This document shows, one piece after another, positions 1 through 7,106 of a DNA stretch of 10,380 bases. The notes below the pieces were generated by a model. That model was not told the origin of the DNA and did not search any database. It saw nothing but the letters and a program-made list of their open reading frames with translations. The position numbers and the translations under genes were made by a program. The DNA comes from Planctomycetota bacterium (GTDB taxonomy: Bacteria > Planctomycetota > UBA8108), in the NCBI GenBank assembly GCA_016928605.1, contig JAFGKN010000132.1, positions 1 to 10,380 of the forward strand, written 5' to 3'. Position 1 is the first letter of the stretch. Every line of letters begins with the position of its first letter.

Positions 1-525
1 CGCGGCCGCGCTGCTCGCCCTCTCCGTCTGGCGCTCTGCGAGGAAAGGAGCCATCTCCTCCGCCGAGAGCTGGATCGGACAGATCTCGACACAGAGGAGG
101 GCCTGGAGCTTCTTCACGCCCTCCACCTTGACGATCGGATCGGAGGCCATCAGGATCGCACGATAGCCGGGAGGCGGGAAGAAGAGGAGCAGGTTGTAGC
201 GGTCGACGAGCTCCGGAGGGATCTTCTCGAGCAGCTTGCGGTGCACCCGCAGCCTGGAGACCTCGACTGGACAGGGTATGGGGCTCTTCTCCGTCTCGCT
301 GCTCCAGACGAAGTCCTCGCCAGCCGCGAGCTTGGCCATGAAGACCTGCAGGTCGTTCTCCTTGACCAGCCCCAGCTTCTGAAGGACCCCGATCAGGTGG
401 CCGCCCACCGAGGCCTGATAATCCAGGGCCGCCCGGAGCCTTCCCGCGGAGAGTAGCTTCCTCTTGAGGATCTCCTCGGCGAGCTGTGCATCCGTCAACC
501 CGAGCTTCTTCTGAAGATTCTCCAT
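1..525 (-). CDS. GspE/MshE N-terminal-domain (MshEN) protein, partial (C-terminus beyond left edge)
   Basis: The reading frame is open from the ATG at 525 to the window edge (175 codons), so the end of the protein is missing. ATG 525 is the only ATG/GTG/TTG between the upstream in-frame stop (634-636) and the conserved part, although the ribosome site before it is weak. Residues 14-37 and 43-66 form two 24-residue helical motifs exactly 29 residues apart, the MshEN spacing. The usual glycines are partly lost (A16, K23 and I45 stand where Gly is expected; G52 is kept). Residues about 98-165 (IPPELVDRYNLLLFFPPPG, then ILMASDP, then VEICPIQLSAEEM) match the second half of the GspE N-terminal domain. 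In GspE, PilB and MshE this domain precedes the motor ATPase. Whether an ATPase follows here cannot be seen; the last visible residues are an Ala/Ser-rich linker-like stretch. The degenerate glycines argue against strong c-di-GMP binding. The gene lies 116 bases downstream of the next gene on the same strand and may be co-transcribed with it. Confidence 0.8.
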   Translation of the reverse strand, partial: MENLQKKLGLTDAQLAEEILKRKLLSAGRLRAALDYQASVGGHLIGVLQKLGLVKENDLQVFMAKLAAGEDFVWSSETEKSPIPCPVEVSRLRVHRKLLEKIPPELVDRYNLLLFFPPPGYRAILMASDPIVKVEGVKKLQALLCVEICPIQLSAEEMAPFLAERQTERASSAAA

Positions 526-641
526 CGTCGCCTGCCAGTAGGCCGAGTTGTCCCTGCCGCTCGAGCTGCATCGGATCGGCGCGCCGGATCCGACCGCTGC
601 GGCGGCAGCCTCGTGAGTTTCAGCGCCTTTCCCTCACGCCG

Positions 642-1265
642 CTAGGAACTGCGCGAGCAGTCGGTCCCCACCTCGTCCGGCTGTCGATCGTCGTCCCCTC
701 CGATCACGCCGTCCACCATCACCGAGTCGAGAAACGCCGGGGACTCGAGCACCGTCTGACACCGGGGACAACGGTACTCCTCATCCGGCGAGAACTCCAC
801 GACCCGGAAGTGGCCGTCGCACGTCGGGCAACGCCCCATCTTCCAGCCTCGCTCCACGTACACCTCCTGAATATCCTCCACAGCGACCTGTCCCCTCGAG
901 ACGAGCACTTCCGACAGGCTGAAGTGAAGGTTGAGCTGCCGCAGGTACTGCTGCTCGAGGACAGCGCTTTCCAGCCCTTCCAGGTCGAGGAGCCCTCGGG
1001 CGAGCAAGAGCCGCCCCAGCTCCCTATCCACGAGGGCTGAGTCATCCGTGCTCCTGAGGAACCTGCGGACCTTCTTCTTCCGGATATCGAGGATCCGGCC
1101 GAGCTGATCGCTGGTCAGATAACCTTCCTCCAGAAGAACCTGTCCGATGCTCTTCGAGGAGCCGCCTTCGCGCTGCACCTCGATGCACCTCTCCAGCTCC
1201 TCCTTGGTCAAGTAGTTGTTGAGAAGCGCGATGCGCCCGAACAGATTCTCGTCGAACTTCGACAT
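642..1265 (-). CDS. Four MshEN-like repeats plus C-terminal zinc ribbon protein
   Basis: This 207-residue protein is probably cytoplasmic, with no signal peptide or membrane segment. Four copies of a 24-residue helical motif (LG-x-L-L-x3-G-x6-L-x3-L-x2-Q type) lie at about residues 8-31, 39-62, 82-105 and 116-139. Copy 2 (SIGQVLLEEGYLTSDQL) and copy 3 (ELGRLLLARGLLDLEGL) are the best preserved. In MshE two such motifs bind c-di-GMP, so this looks like two MshEN-like modules in tandem, at irregular spacings of 31, 43 and 34. Cys146, Cys149, Cys166 and Cys169 (CPTC-x16-CPRC) form a zinc ribbon, followed by an acidic tail. I chose the start at 1265 because GGAG lies six bases before the ATG and homologous sequence begins there. 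The open frame continues to 1385, but that extra part is low-complexity. The gene is divergent from the PATAN gene at 1750. I do not recognise a named family. A regulator or adaptor that binds a nucleotide or partner protein is likely, but the function is unproven. Confidence 0.83.
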   Translation of the reverse strand: MSKFDENLFGRIALLNNYLTKEELERCIEVQREGGSSKSIGQVLLEEGYLTSDQLGRILDIRKKKVRRFLRSTDDSALVDRELGRLLLARGLLDLEGLESAVLEQQYLRQLNLHFSLSEVLVSRGQVAVEDIQEVYVERGWKMGRCPTCDGHFRVVEFSPDEEYRCPRCQTVLESPAFLDSVMVDGVIGGDDDRQPDEVGTDCSRSS

Positions 1266-1501
1266 CGAGAGCTCCACCCAGCGATCGCTGTGTCCGCTCA
1301 CGGGCGATGCGCTTCCCTGGGGCTTCAGCGGCCCGGGACCGTGCCTTCGCAGACGCGACACGGGTCCCCTCCGGCCTCCGAGCACCGCCTGCGCCGAGGG
1401 ACGGAGCGGACCGGGCGCAAAAACAGATCAAGCCGCTGCCCGCTCCGCTCAGCGGCGCTGAACGGTCGCCAATCGCTTTGAACCGATGCAGCGTACGATG
1501 A

Positions 1502-1553
1502 CGGCCCTTGCAGCGCCAGCGCGCGCCGCTCCAGGAGACGCTCTCAAGGGCCG
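1502..1553. repeat. 9-bp perfect inverted repeat in the divergent region
   Basis: CGGCCCTTG at 1502-1510 is answered by its exact reverse complement CAAGGGCCG at 1545-1553, with 34 GC-rich bases between. It ends about 45 bases before the candidate -35 of the PATAN gene, so it could be an operator pair or fold as an RNA stem. No U-tract follows either arm, so it is not an intrinsic terminator. A 9-bp match in GC-rich DNA can arise by chance. Confidence 0.4.
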
Positions 1554-1597
1554 GCGGCAAGGCGTGCTCTCGGGAGGCGTTACCGGCCCGCCGTGGT

Positions 1598-1626
1598 TTG
1601 AATTGCCCCGTGCCCCAAGGTATTGT
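1598..1626 (+). promoter_or_regulatory. Candidate sigma-70-type promoter for the PATAN/BamE-like gene pair
   Basis: TTGAAT (1598-1603, four of six to TTGACA) and TATTGT (1621-1626, four of six to TATAAT) are separated by exactly 17 bases in an AT-richer pocket of an otherwise very GC-rich region. Transcription would begin near 1633 and leave a leader of about 115 bases before the ATG at 1750. Neither hexamer is strong and no transcript data exist here. Confidence 0.4.
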
Positions 1627-1749
1627 TCTCCGGACAGTTTTCGCCTCTTTCTCCGCGATGGAGGCCCCTGGACAGCCGGGGGCGGGCGGAGGGGTACGGG
1701 CTCCCTGCGGTGCGCGAGCCGGTCGATCATCTGAAGCTGCGGTCACTCG

Positions 1750-4746
1750 ATGCTCAAAGGCAATCTATCTGGGTTCAGCCTGGGAGAGCTCCTCCAGTCG
1801 CTCGCGGTCAGTCGCCGGACGGGGACACTCAAGATCATCCTCCCCGGATCGGAGACCAAGCACCTCTACTTCGAGGAGGGAGACCTCCGTTTCTTCTCCC
1901 ACGGAACACCGCGGACGCCGCGCATCGGCCAGCTGCTGCGCAACAGCGGACTGCTCGACGAGGATCAGCTCAAGGAAGCGGTCAAGGAGGCCAAGGCCTC
2001 CGGCCGCCTGCTGGGCAAGGTCCTCTTGGAGCAGAATGTCATCTCCGAGGATGACATCCGCCGCGCTCTTCAGCAGAAGATCTCCGAGGAGGTTTACGAT
2101 CTCTTCGGCCTGGAGGAAGGAGAGTTCGAGTTCGAGCCCGACACCTGCCCCGAGGAGATCTTCGACTCGCTGCAGAAGTCCGTGCCCCTGCGGATCCACA
2201 CCAGCCCCTTGATCATGGAGGGGCTTCGACGCCTCGATGAGTGGACCCGCATCCGGACCGTGATCAAGACGGAGAACGAGATCTTCGATCTCGGCCCCCA
2301 GGGTATTCCGCCCCACGCTGATGCCCTGACGCGCGCGGTCCTCTCGTCCTACGACGGCCTGACTCCCGTCGGCGAGCTCTCGCGCCAGGGCAACTGCACT
2401 CGCTTCGAGTTCCTCCTCACGAGCTTCGAGGCCATCCATTCCGGTCGGCTGCAGCTCCTGGATCCGGAGACAGCGCTCAGGGAGGCCGAGACCGCTCGGG
2501 CCAATCGCCACTTCATCCAGGCGGCGGCCCTTCTCCGTCATGCGTCCGAGCAATCCCCCGGCGACCCTGCGATTCTGGTCCAGCTCGGGGATGTCCTGGG
2601 GCTCTACTACCAGGAAGGCGAGGCCAGGAAGTCCTATTTGCAGGCGCTCGAGCTCTACTTCGAAGGGGGCGACTGGAGCTCCGTCACGCAGCTCGCGGAG
2701 AAGCTCCCGGGCCACACGGAGCTGGACCTGCGCCACCTGCAGATCCTGCTCCAAGCCTATGTCGAGCTGCGTTTGGCCAAGAAAGCCCTCTGGGTGGGAA
2801 ACCAGCTCGCGAGCCGCTTCCAGGAGCAAGGCGAGACGGGCGAGGCGGTCAGCGTCCTCCACTCCCTCCAGCAACTCGATCCGAAGGACCTCAATCTCAC
2901 AGTCCAGATCGCGACCCTCTTCCAGCAAGCGGGCGAGACCCAGCAGGCGACCGCCTACTACGAGGAGGTCGCGCGCGGCCTCGAGGCCAAGAAGAAGGTG
3001 AGGGATCAGGTCAAGATACTCCGCATCATCGCCGACCTGAATCCCCACCGCGCCGACATCAAGCAGCGGATCGCCACGCTGGTGGCTCTCGAGGAGCGCC
3101 TGGAGAAGCAGCGAAAGCGGCGCATCACCATCGCGGGGGTATCGATCATAGCGATCCTCGTCGGCTCCTTCATCCCGCTGCTCTACGAGCTCAAGGCGAG
3201 GGAACTCTACAGCGAAGGCAGGCGCGCGAAGGAGGAGGCGTTCCAGACCGGCGACTACACGAAAGCCAAGCTGCTCTTCACGAGGCTCCGCAACTCGTAC
3301 GGCCTCAGCAGCCCGAGCCGGCTGGCGGCCTGCGAGATCGAGGAGATCCAGGCCATCGAGAGGCGGTTCATCGAGATCGCCGAGACCAACCTGCACGACG
3401 CTGATGACGAGCAGCAGCTGAGGGAGCTGACGGAGAGGGTCGAGAGCCTGATGAGCCGGGCCCGGGCGGCCGAGGCGGAGGAGGACTTCGAGGAGGCCCA
3501 CGAGCTGATCCGCCAGGTGATGGGCGTGGAGGGCGCCAAGGATCTGTCTGTTGTCCAGGAGCTGAAGCTCCCCCTGCTGCTGGCGACGAACCCGCCCGGC
3601 GCGAGATTGGAGATCGATGGGCAGTACGCCGGCAAGTCCCCCCACGTCCACCGCTACCGTCCCGGGGATTCCGTCACGGTGAAGATCACGCATGCAGGGT
3701 GCCTGGATCTCACGAGCCGCCTGGCGCTGACCTCTCAGATACGGATGGAGATCGTCCTGTCCCGGCGGCCTCTCGCCGAGCACGTCCTGCCGGCCAGCTT
3801 CGATCAGAGGATCCAGCCCGCGGGGCTGCGCAGGGTTTTCGTCTTCCCGTCTCAGGACGGCAACATCTACGCCTACGATCCCGAGAGCCAAAGCATCGTC
3901 TGGCAGCAGAGCGTCGGCAAGTTCGGGGACCGCATCTCGGATCTCAACGTGCGGGAGGGCGTGGTCTACGCGGGGACCGTGAACAACGAGGTGCAGGCCC
4001 TGGACGTCTCCGGAGGCGAGGTCCGCTGGACGGCACGCCGGATCCGGGGGCCGTTTCAGGCCGCCCCGGCGGTGTCTGAAGACCAGAGGCTCCTGGCGGT
4101 CGCCAACGTCTTCGGAGAGGTGTACATCCTGGACCATCAAAGCGGCGAGCGCTACGGCGAGTTTCTCACCGAAAACCGGGTCGCTGCCTCGCCCGTCTTC
4201 CTCGAGGGATATCTCGTCGTCGGCAGCACAGACAGCCACGTCTACGCGTATGATCTGGCGAGCAAGAGCATCCGGTTCATCAAGGAGCTCAGCGGGGAAA
4301 TCCGCATCGACCCCGTAGTGCATGAAGGCGCAGCCTTCTTCGCCACCGGCGACGGCTGCGTCCATCGCATCGCGGTCGAGGGCGAAGGGCAGTCCTGGTC
4401 GACGCGGATCACGGACAGGTCGATCGTCGCCCTGAAGACCGATACTCGCGGGATCCTCGCCGCCGTCGCCGCGGGGCACGTGATGGTCATCGATCCGGCC
4501 ATCGGAACCGTCGACCGGCAATGGAAGATCGCGGAAGCGGCGCCCGGCGGGATGCTCGTCGACGGAGACACTCTCTACGTCGGCTTCCACGACGGTACGC
4601 TGGTCGCCTGGGACATGAGCGCAGACCGCAGATCATGGAGCTGGCAGGCGGACGCCTCGATCGACACGGAGCCGCTGCTCCTCAGCGACAGGCTCTACGT
4701 GGCGTGCAGCTCGGGAACCGTGCAGGAGCTGGAGATCTTCCGATGA
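1750..4746 (+). CDS. PATAN (DUF4388)/MshEN-like/TPR/transmembrane/PEGA/beta-propeller protein
   Basis: This 998-residue protein probably spans the inner membrane once. Residues 1-170 are a PATAN/DUF4388 domain (MLKGNLSGFSLGELLQSLAV at the N-terminus, later LIMEGLRRLDEW). Inserted in it are two 24-residue MshEN-like motifs at 58-81 and 87-110, separated by the canonical five residues and with Gly60, Gly67 and Gly89 kept. A small helical, winged-helix-like segment (175-238) and TPR-type helices (240-445) follow. A basic patch (KQRKRR, 453-458) precedes the hydrophobic segment 459-478, which by the positive-inside rule places the N-terminal half in the cytoplasm. Outside lie charged helices (480-595), a PEGA domain (608-672, NPPGARLEIDGQYAGKSP) and eight PQQ/BamB-like propeller repeats (about 695-998). 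The start at 1750 is the DUF4388 domain start; no strong ribosome site precedes it. The stop overlaps the next start. The likely role is relaying a signal between cytoplasm and envelope; ligand and partners are unknown. Confidence 0.9.
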   Translation: MLKGNLSGFSLGELLQSLAVSRRTGTLKIILPGSETKHLYFEEGDLRFFSHGTPRTPRIGQLLRNSGLLDEDQLKEAVKEAKASGRLLGKVLLEQNVISEDDIRRALQQKISEEVYDLFGLEEGEFEFEPDTCPEEIFDSLQKSVPLRIHTSPLIMEGLRRLDEWTRIRTVIKTENEIFDLGPQGIPPHADALTRAVLSSYDGLTPVGELSRQGNCTRFEFLLTSFEAIHSGRLQLLDPETALREAETARANRHFIQAAALLRHASEQSPGDPAILVQLGDVLGLYYQEGEARKSYLQALELYFEGGDWSSVTQLAEKLPGHTELDLRHLQILLQAYVELRLAKKALWVGNQLASRFQEQGETGEAVSVLHSLQQLDPKDLNLTVQIATLFQQAGETQQATAYYEEVARGLEAKKKVRDQVKILRIIADLNPHRADIKQRIATLVALEERLEKQRKRRITIAGVSIIAILVGSFIPLLYELKARELYSEGRRAKEEAFQTGDYTKAKLLFTRLRNSYGLSSPSRLAACEIEEIQAIERRFIEIAETNLHDADDEQQLRELTERVESLMSRARAAEAEEDFEEAHELIRQVMGVEGAKDLSVVQELKLPLLLATNPPGARLEIDGQYAGKSPHVHRYRPGDSVTVKITHAGCLDLTSRLALTSQIRMEIVLSRRPLAEHVLPASFDQRIQPAGLRRVFVFPSQDGNIYAYDPESQSIVWQQSVGKFGDRISDLNVREGVVYAGTVNNEVQALDVSGGEVRWTARRIRGPFQAAPAVSEDQRLLAVANVFGEVYILDHQSGERYGEFLTENRVAASPVFLEGYLVVGSTDSHVYAYDLASKSIRFIKELSGEIRIDPVVHEGAAFFATGDGCVHRIAVEGEGQSWSTRITDRSIVALKTDTRGILAAVAAGHVMVIDPAIGTVDRQWKIAEAAPGGMLVDGDTLYVGFHDGTLVAWDMSADRRSWSWQADASIDTEPLLLSDRLYVACSSGTVQELEIFR

Positions 4747-5828
4747 CTGGACCTTCCCTGGCATCGAAACACCGACTCCTCCCGCTGGCTCTCTGGGCCT
4801 TCTTCGCCGCGGCGAGCTCGTCGGCGCGAGGCGAGCTGGCGACCGAGGACCTCGTGATCGACGAAGTCGCGGACCGGACATTCCAGAAGGGCCAGCAGAT
4901 CCGGATCTCGGGGCGATACCTCGAGCTCCAGGACGAGGAGGTCCTCCTGTTCGACTGCCCGGCGCGATTTCTCGTGACGAGCACCGGCATCCGCCGGAAG
5001 GTCCTCGAGATCACGGCGACCAGCGCCAACATCACGCTCTCCGTGCGCTGCACCGAGCCGGATGCTCGGCCGCCGCGCTTCGAGATCCTCACGGTCGAGC
5101 CCGCGCCGCCCACGTCCCGCCTCCTGGATCGTGATATCGAAGCCGCGTCGGCCAGGGGGCCCGAGCACGCAGCGCTCATGTTCCGGCTGGGGGCGCGGAT
5201 CCTGCGGATGGCGGAGACGTTCGAGGAGCCCGAGATCGTGCAGCTGGCCAAGAAGGCCTGCATCAGGGGGCTCCTGCTGAAGGACGCTCTGCGCGCGCCG
5301 GGGGACGCCGCCGGCCGCGTCGCCGACATCCGCGAGATGTTCGGCGTCGTCCCGGACCGCTCTCTCGCCATGCAGGCCCTCGCGCAGCTCGAGACGAAGT
5401 ACCCCGAGGCGAACGAGGTCCGCGAGTTTCTCATCGAGCTGAACTGCCGCAAGTTCCGCGGCGCCTGGATGCTCTACGAAGACTTCAAGTCGCAGCAGGG
5501 ATTCGAGCGCTACGGAGACAAGTGGCTCCTGCCCGAGGAGAAGGACTTCCTCCTGACCATCGCGGCCTACCTGAAGAAGAAGCAGGAGCCGATCCTCCGG
5601 CGCCGCCTCGACCAGGAGTATCAGCTCCTCTCGAGCCGCGGCGAGGTGGCGGTCGGCATGAGGCCGCGCGAGGTCTTCCAGGCGCTCGGCTATCCGGACC
5701 GCGTCTACCGGAAGAAGGCGAGAGACGCGGAGTTCGACCAGTGGGTCTTCGGCGACCGCTACTACTACTTCGTCGGCGACCTTCTGATCAAGCACCCCGA
5801 GGACGACTCGGAGCTGGCGAGCCGCTGA
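4743..5828 (+). CDS. Exported protein with C-terminal BamE/SmpA-like domain
   Basis: The start codon overlaps the stop of the PATAN gene (ATGA at 4743-4746), so the two genes are almost certainly co-transcribed and translationally coupled. The 361-residue product begins with a signal peptide: basic KHR at 9-11, a hydrophobic core LLPLALWAFFAAA at 12-24, and a likely signal peptidase I site after the SSSARG region. No lipobox cysteine is visible. Residues 33-105 are beta-rich (QKGQQIRISGRYLEL, VLLFDCPARFLV) and could be a small barrel. Residues 130-240 are helical. A GDKWLLPEE motif lies at 258-266. Residues 303-350 (GMRPREVFQALGYPDRVY, then FDQWVFGDRYYYF) follow the SmpA/OmlA/BamE pattern of Gly-Met, a helix, L-G-x-P and W-x-F/Y. 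BamE is an accessory subunit of the outer-membrane protein assembly machine; this protein is longer and of different architecture, so BamE function is not implied. It probably works with the propeller half of the upstream protein. Confidence 0.85.
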   Translation: MTGPSLASKHRLLPLALWAFFAAASSSARGELATEDLVIDEVADRTFQKGQQIRISGRYLELQDEEVLLFDCPARFLVTSTGIRRKVLEITATSANITLSVRCTEPDARPPRFEILTVEPAPPTSRLLDRDIEAASARGPEHAALMFRLGARILRMAETFEEPEIVQLAKKACIRGLLLKDALRAPGDAAGRVADIREMFGVVPDRSLAMQALAQLETKYPEANEVREFLIELNCRKFRGAWMLYEDFKSQQGFERYGDKWLLPEEKDFLLTIAAYLKKKQEPILRRRLDQEYQLLSSRGEVAVGMRPREVFQALGYPDRVYRKKARDAEFDQWVFGDRYYYFVGDLLIKHPEDDSELASR

Positions 5829-5866
5829 CCGCCGGGAGGCGCGAGAGGGAGCCAGGCCGGGCGCCG

Positions 5867-7096
5867 TCAGATGCCGCCGCGAGGGCGCTCGTCGCCCGCA
5901 TCCTCCCGCCGGCCGTCGGGAGAGCCATCGACCGCGTTGTCGAGCGGCACCGCGCCACCTGCGTCGAGGCCGCCGCCTGCTCGCGGAGCCTCCGGCGGGC
6001 GATCCAGATCGGCGGGGGGCTCCTGCCCTGCTGAGGCCGGCCCCTCGGCCGGAAGCCGCGCGCCGGGGACGGACGCGCCTTCGCCGGAGGCTTCGATCCC
6101 TTCCTCCCCCGCGGAAGCCTCGGCCCCGTCCAGAGGGGACGCGTGCTCTCCGGAGGCGATCGGCTCGGCTGCCTCGGCGAGGCTGACCGGCACGCCACCG
6201 GCCGCGGAGACCAGATAGGCGCCGCGGGCCGGAGTGACTCGCACCGCCGGCACTGCGGTCTTTCGATCCGAAGCGGCGACGAGATCCACGCAGCCCTCGT
6301 GGACGTCGAGGCGCGTTCCGGACTCCGTCACCTGAAGGGTGAACTCGGTGCCGACGACGCGCGCCACCGCGCTGGGCGTGCGGATCTCGAAGGACTCCGC
6401 GGGCCGCAGGGGCCGCACGACCGCGAGCAGCCTCCCCCGCTCGAGGTCCGCTCGGAACGACTGGGCCGTCGCATCGGCCGGCAGGCGGACGATGGCCATC
6501 CGGTCGATCTCCAGGCGAGAGCCGCCCGCAGGCGAGCCACTCCCCTGGAGGAAGATGTCGGCGATGCCGTCCTCGCTGACGTCAAACCGCGCCCCAGCGG
6601 CCAGATCAAGCCGCTCGGACTGGCTCAGGCTGCCCGAGAGGCCGCCGGAGCTCCACTCCACGCGGCCGGCCCGCACCACGATCTCGCCCAGCGGCGCCTC
6701 CGCCGATCCGCGGAGCTGCCACAGCAGCCCGCCGATCGCCGCGAGCGCGAGCGCCGCGGACGCCGCGAGGAAGAGGACTCGACGGGCCGCGGGATGACCC
6801 GCCGGGAGGGCGCGCGGGAGAGACCGCAGGCCGCCCGCGATGCCCGGCCCCTGGGCGGCGCCCGGCTCTCGGGAGAGACGCCTCTGGAAGCGCTCGAGGA
6901 AACCCTCGCCGAAGGGGCTCTCCGAGAACGCCCACCGCCACATCTTGGCTTCGCGGCTGCGCTGCTCGAAGAGCTGCCGGCAGGCGGCGCAGACCCGCAG
7001 ATGCTCGCTGATCGCCGCCATCTCCCGAGCGGGGAGCTCCCGGTCGACGTATCGCCAGAGAGACTCTTCCACCTGGTCACAGAATCGGAGCGTCAT
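5867..7096 (-). CDS. Zinc-finger (ZAS)/FecR-domain membrane anti-sigma factor
   Basis: The product (409 residues) is the likely partner of the ECF sigma factor encoded 10 bases upstream. Residues 1-45 form an anti-sigma zinc finger, with His32-x3-Cys36-x2-Cys39 and Cys6 as the probable fourth ligand (HLRVCAAC). This part would hold the sigma factor in the cytoplasm. A hydrophobic helix at about 105-127 (VLFLAASAALALAAIGGLLW) crosses the membrane. Residues 135-290 are a periplasmic FecR-type domain: RAGRVEW, a DVSEDGIADIFL strand, then the core FEIRTPSAVARVVGTEF and LDVHEGCVDL. Residues 305-409 are a low-complexity tail rich in Ala, Gly, Glu and Pro, probably disordered. The start at 7096 begins right at the zinc-finger module; no strong ribosome site precedes it, which suits translation coupled to the sigma gene. 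The signal sensed is unknown and no TonB-dependent receptor lies in the window, so the classic iron-citrate setting of FecR is not supported. Confidence 0.88.
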   Translation of the reverse strand: MTLRFCDQVEESLWRYVDRELPAREMAAISEHLRVCAACRQLFEQRSREAKMWRWAFSESPFGEGFLERFQRRLSREPGAAQGPGIAGGLRSLPRALPAGHPAARRVLFLAASAALALAAIGGLLWQLRGSAEAPLGEIVVRAGRVEWSSGGLSGSLSQSERLDLAAGARFDVSEDGIADIFLQGSGSPAGGSRLEIDRMAIVRLPADATAQSFRADLERGRLLAVVRPLRPAESFEIRTPSAVARVVGTEFTLQVTESGTRLDVHEGCVDLVAASDRKTAVPAVRVTPARGAYLVSAAGGVPVSLAEAAEPIASGEHASPLDGAEASAGEEGIEASGEGASVPGARLPAEGPASAGQEPPADLDRPPEAPRAGGGLDAGGAVPLDNAVDGSPDGRREDAGDERPRGGI

Positions 7097-7106
7097 GCTG
7101 TCACAA

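Larger units (their letters stand above)
1266..1749. other. Divergent intergenic control region
   Basis: These 484 bases separate the start of the minus-strand repeat/zinc-ribbon gene from the start of the plus-strand PATAN gene. Open frames crossing it on both strands are arginine-, alanine- and proline-rich with no recognisable domain, so I treat it as non-coding. It contains a 9-bp inverted repeat (1502-1553) and a sigma-70-like promoter facing right (1598-1626). I found no convincing promoter for the left-facing gene. Confidence 0.65.

Noticed and set aside
486..1040. A plus-strand open frame over the left-hand genes
   Set aside because: Shadow of the minus-strand repeat/zinc-ribbon gene; Arg/Pro/His/Leu-rich and featureless.
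1266..1385. N-terminal extension of the zinc-ribbon protein to an ATG at 1385
   Set aside because: Extra residues are basic and low-complexity; the ATG at 1265 has GGAG at good spacing and begins the repeat array.
1765..4590. A 941-codon open frame antisense to the PATAN gene
   Set aside because: It is a high-GC shadow: Leu/Asp/Glu/Arg-rich without domains, while the plus strand encodes clear PATAN, PEGA and propeller domains over the same bases.
5829..5866. A bidirectional terminator in the 38-base convergent junction
   Set aside because: Only a 5-bp GGCGC/GCGCC match with an 18-base loop and no U-tract on either strand.
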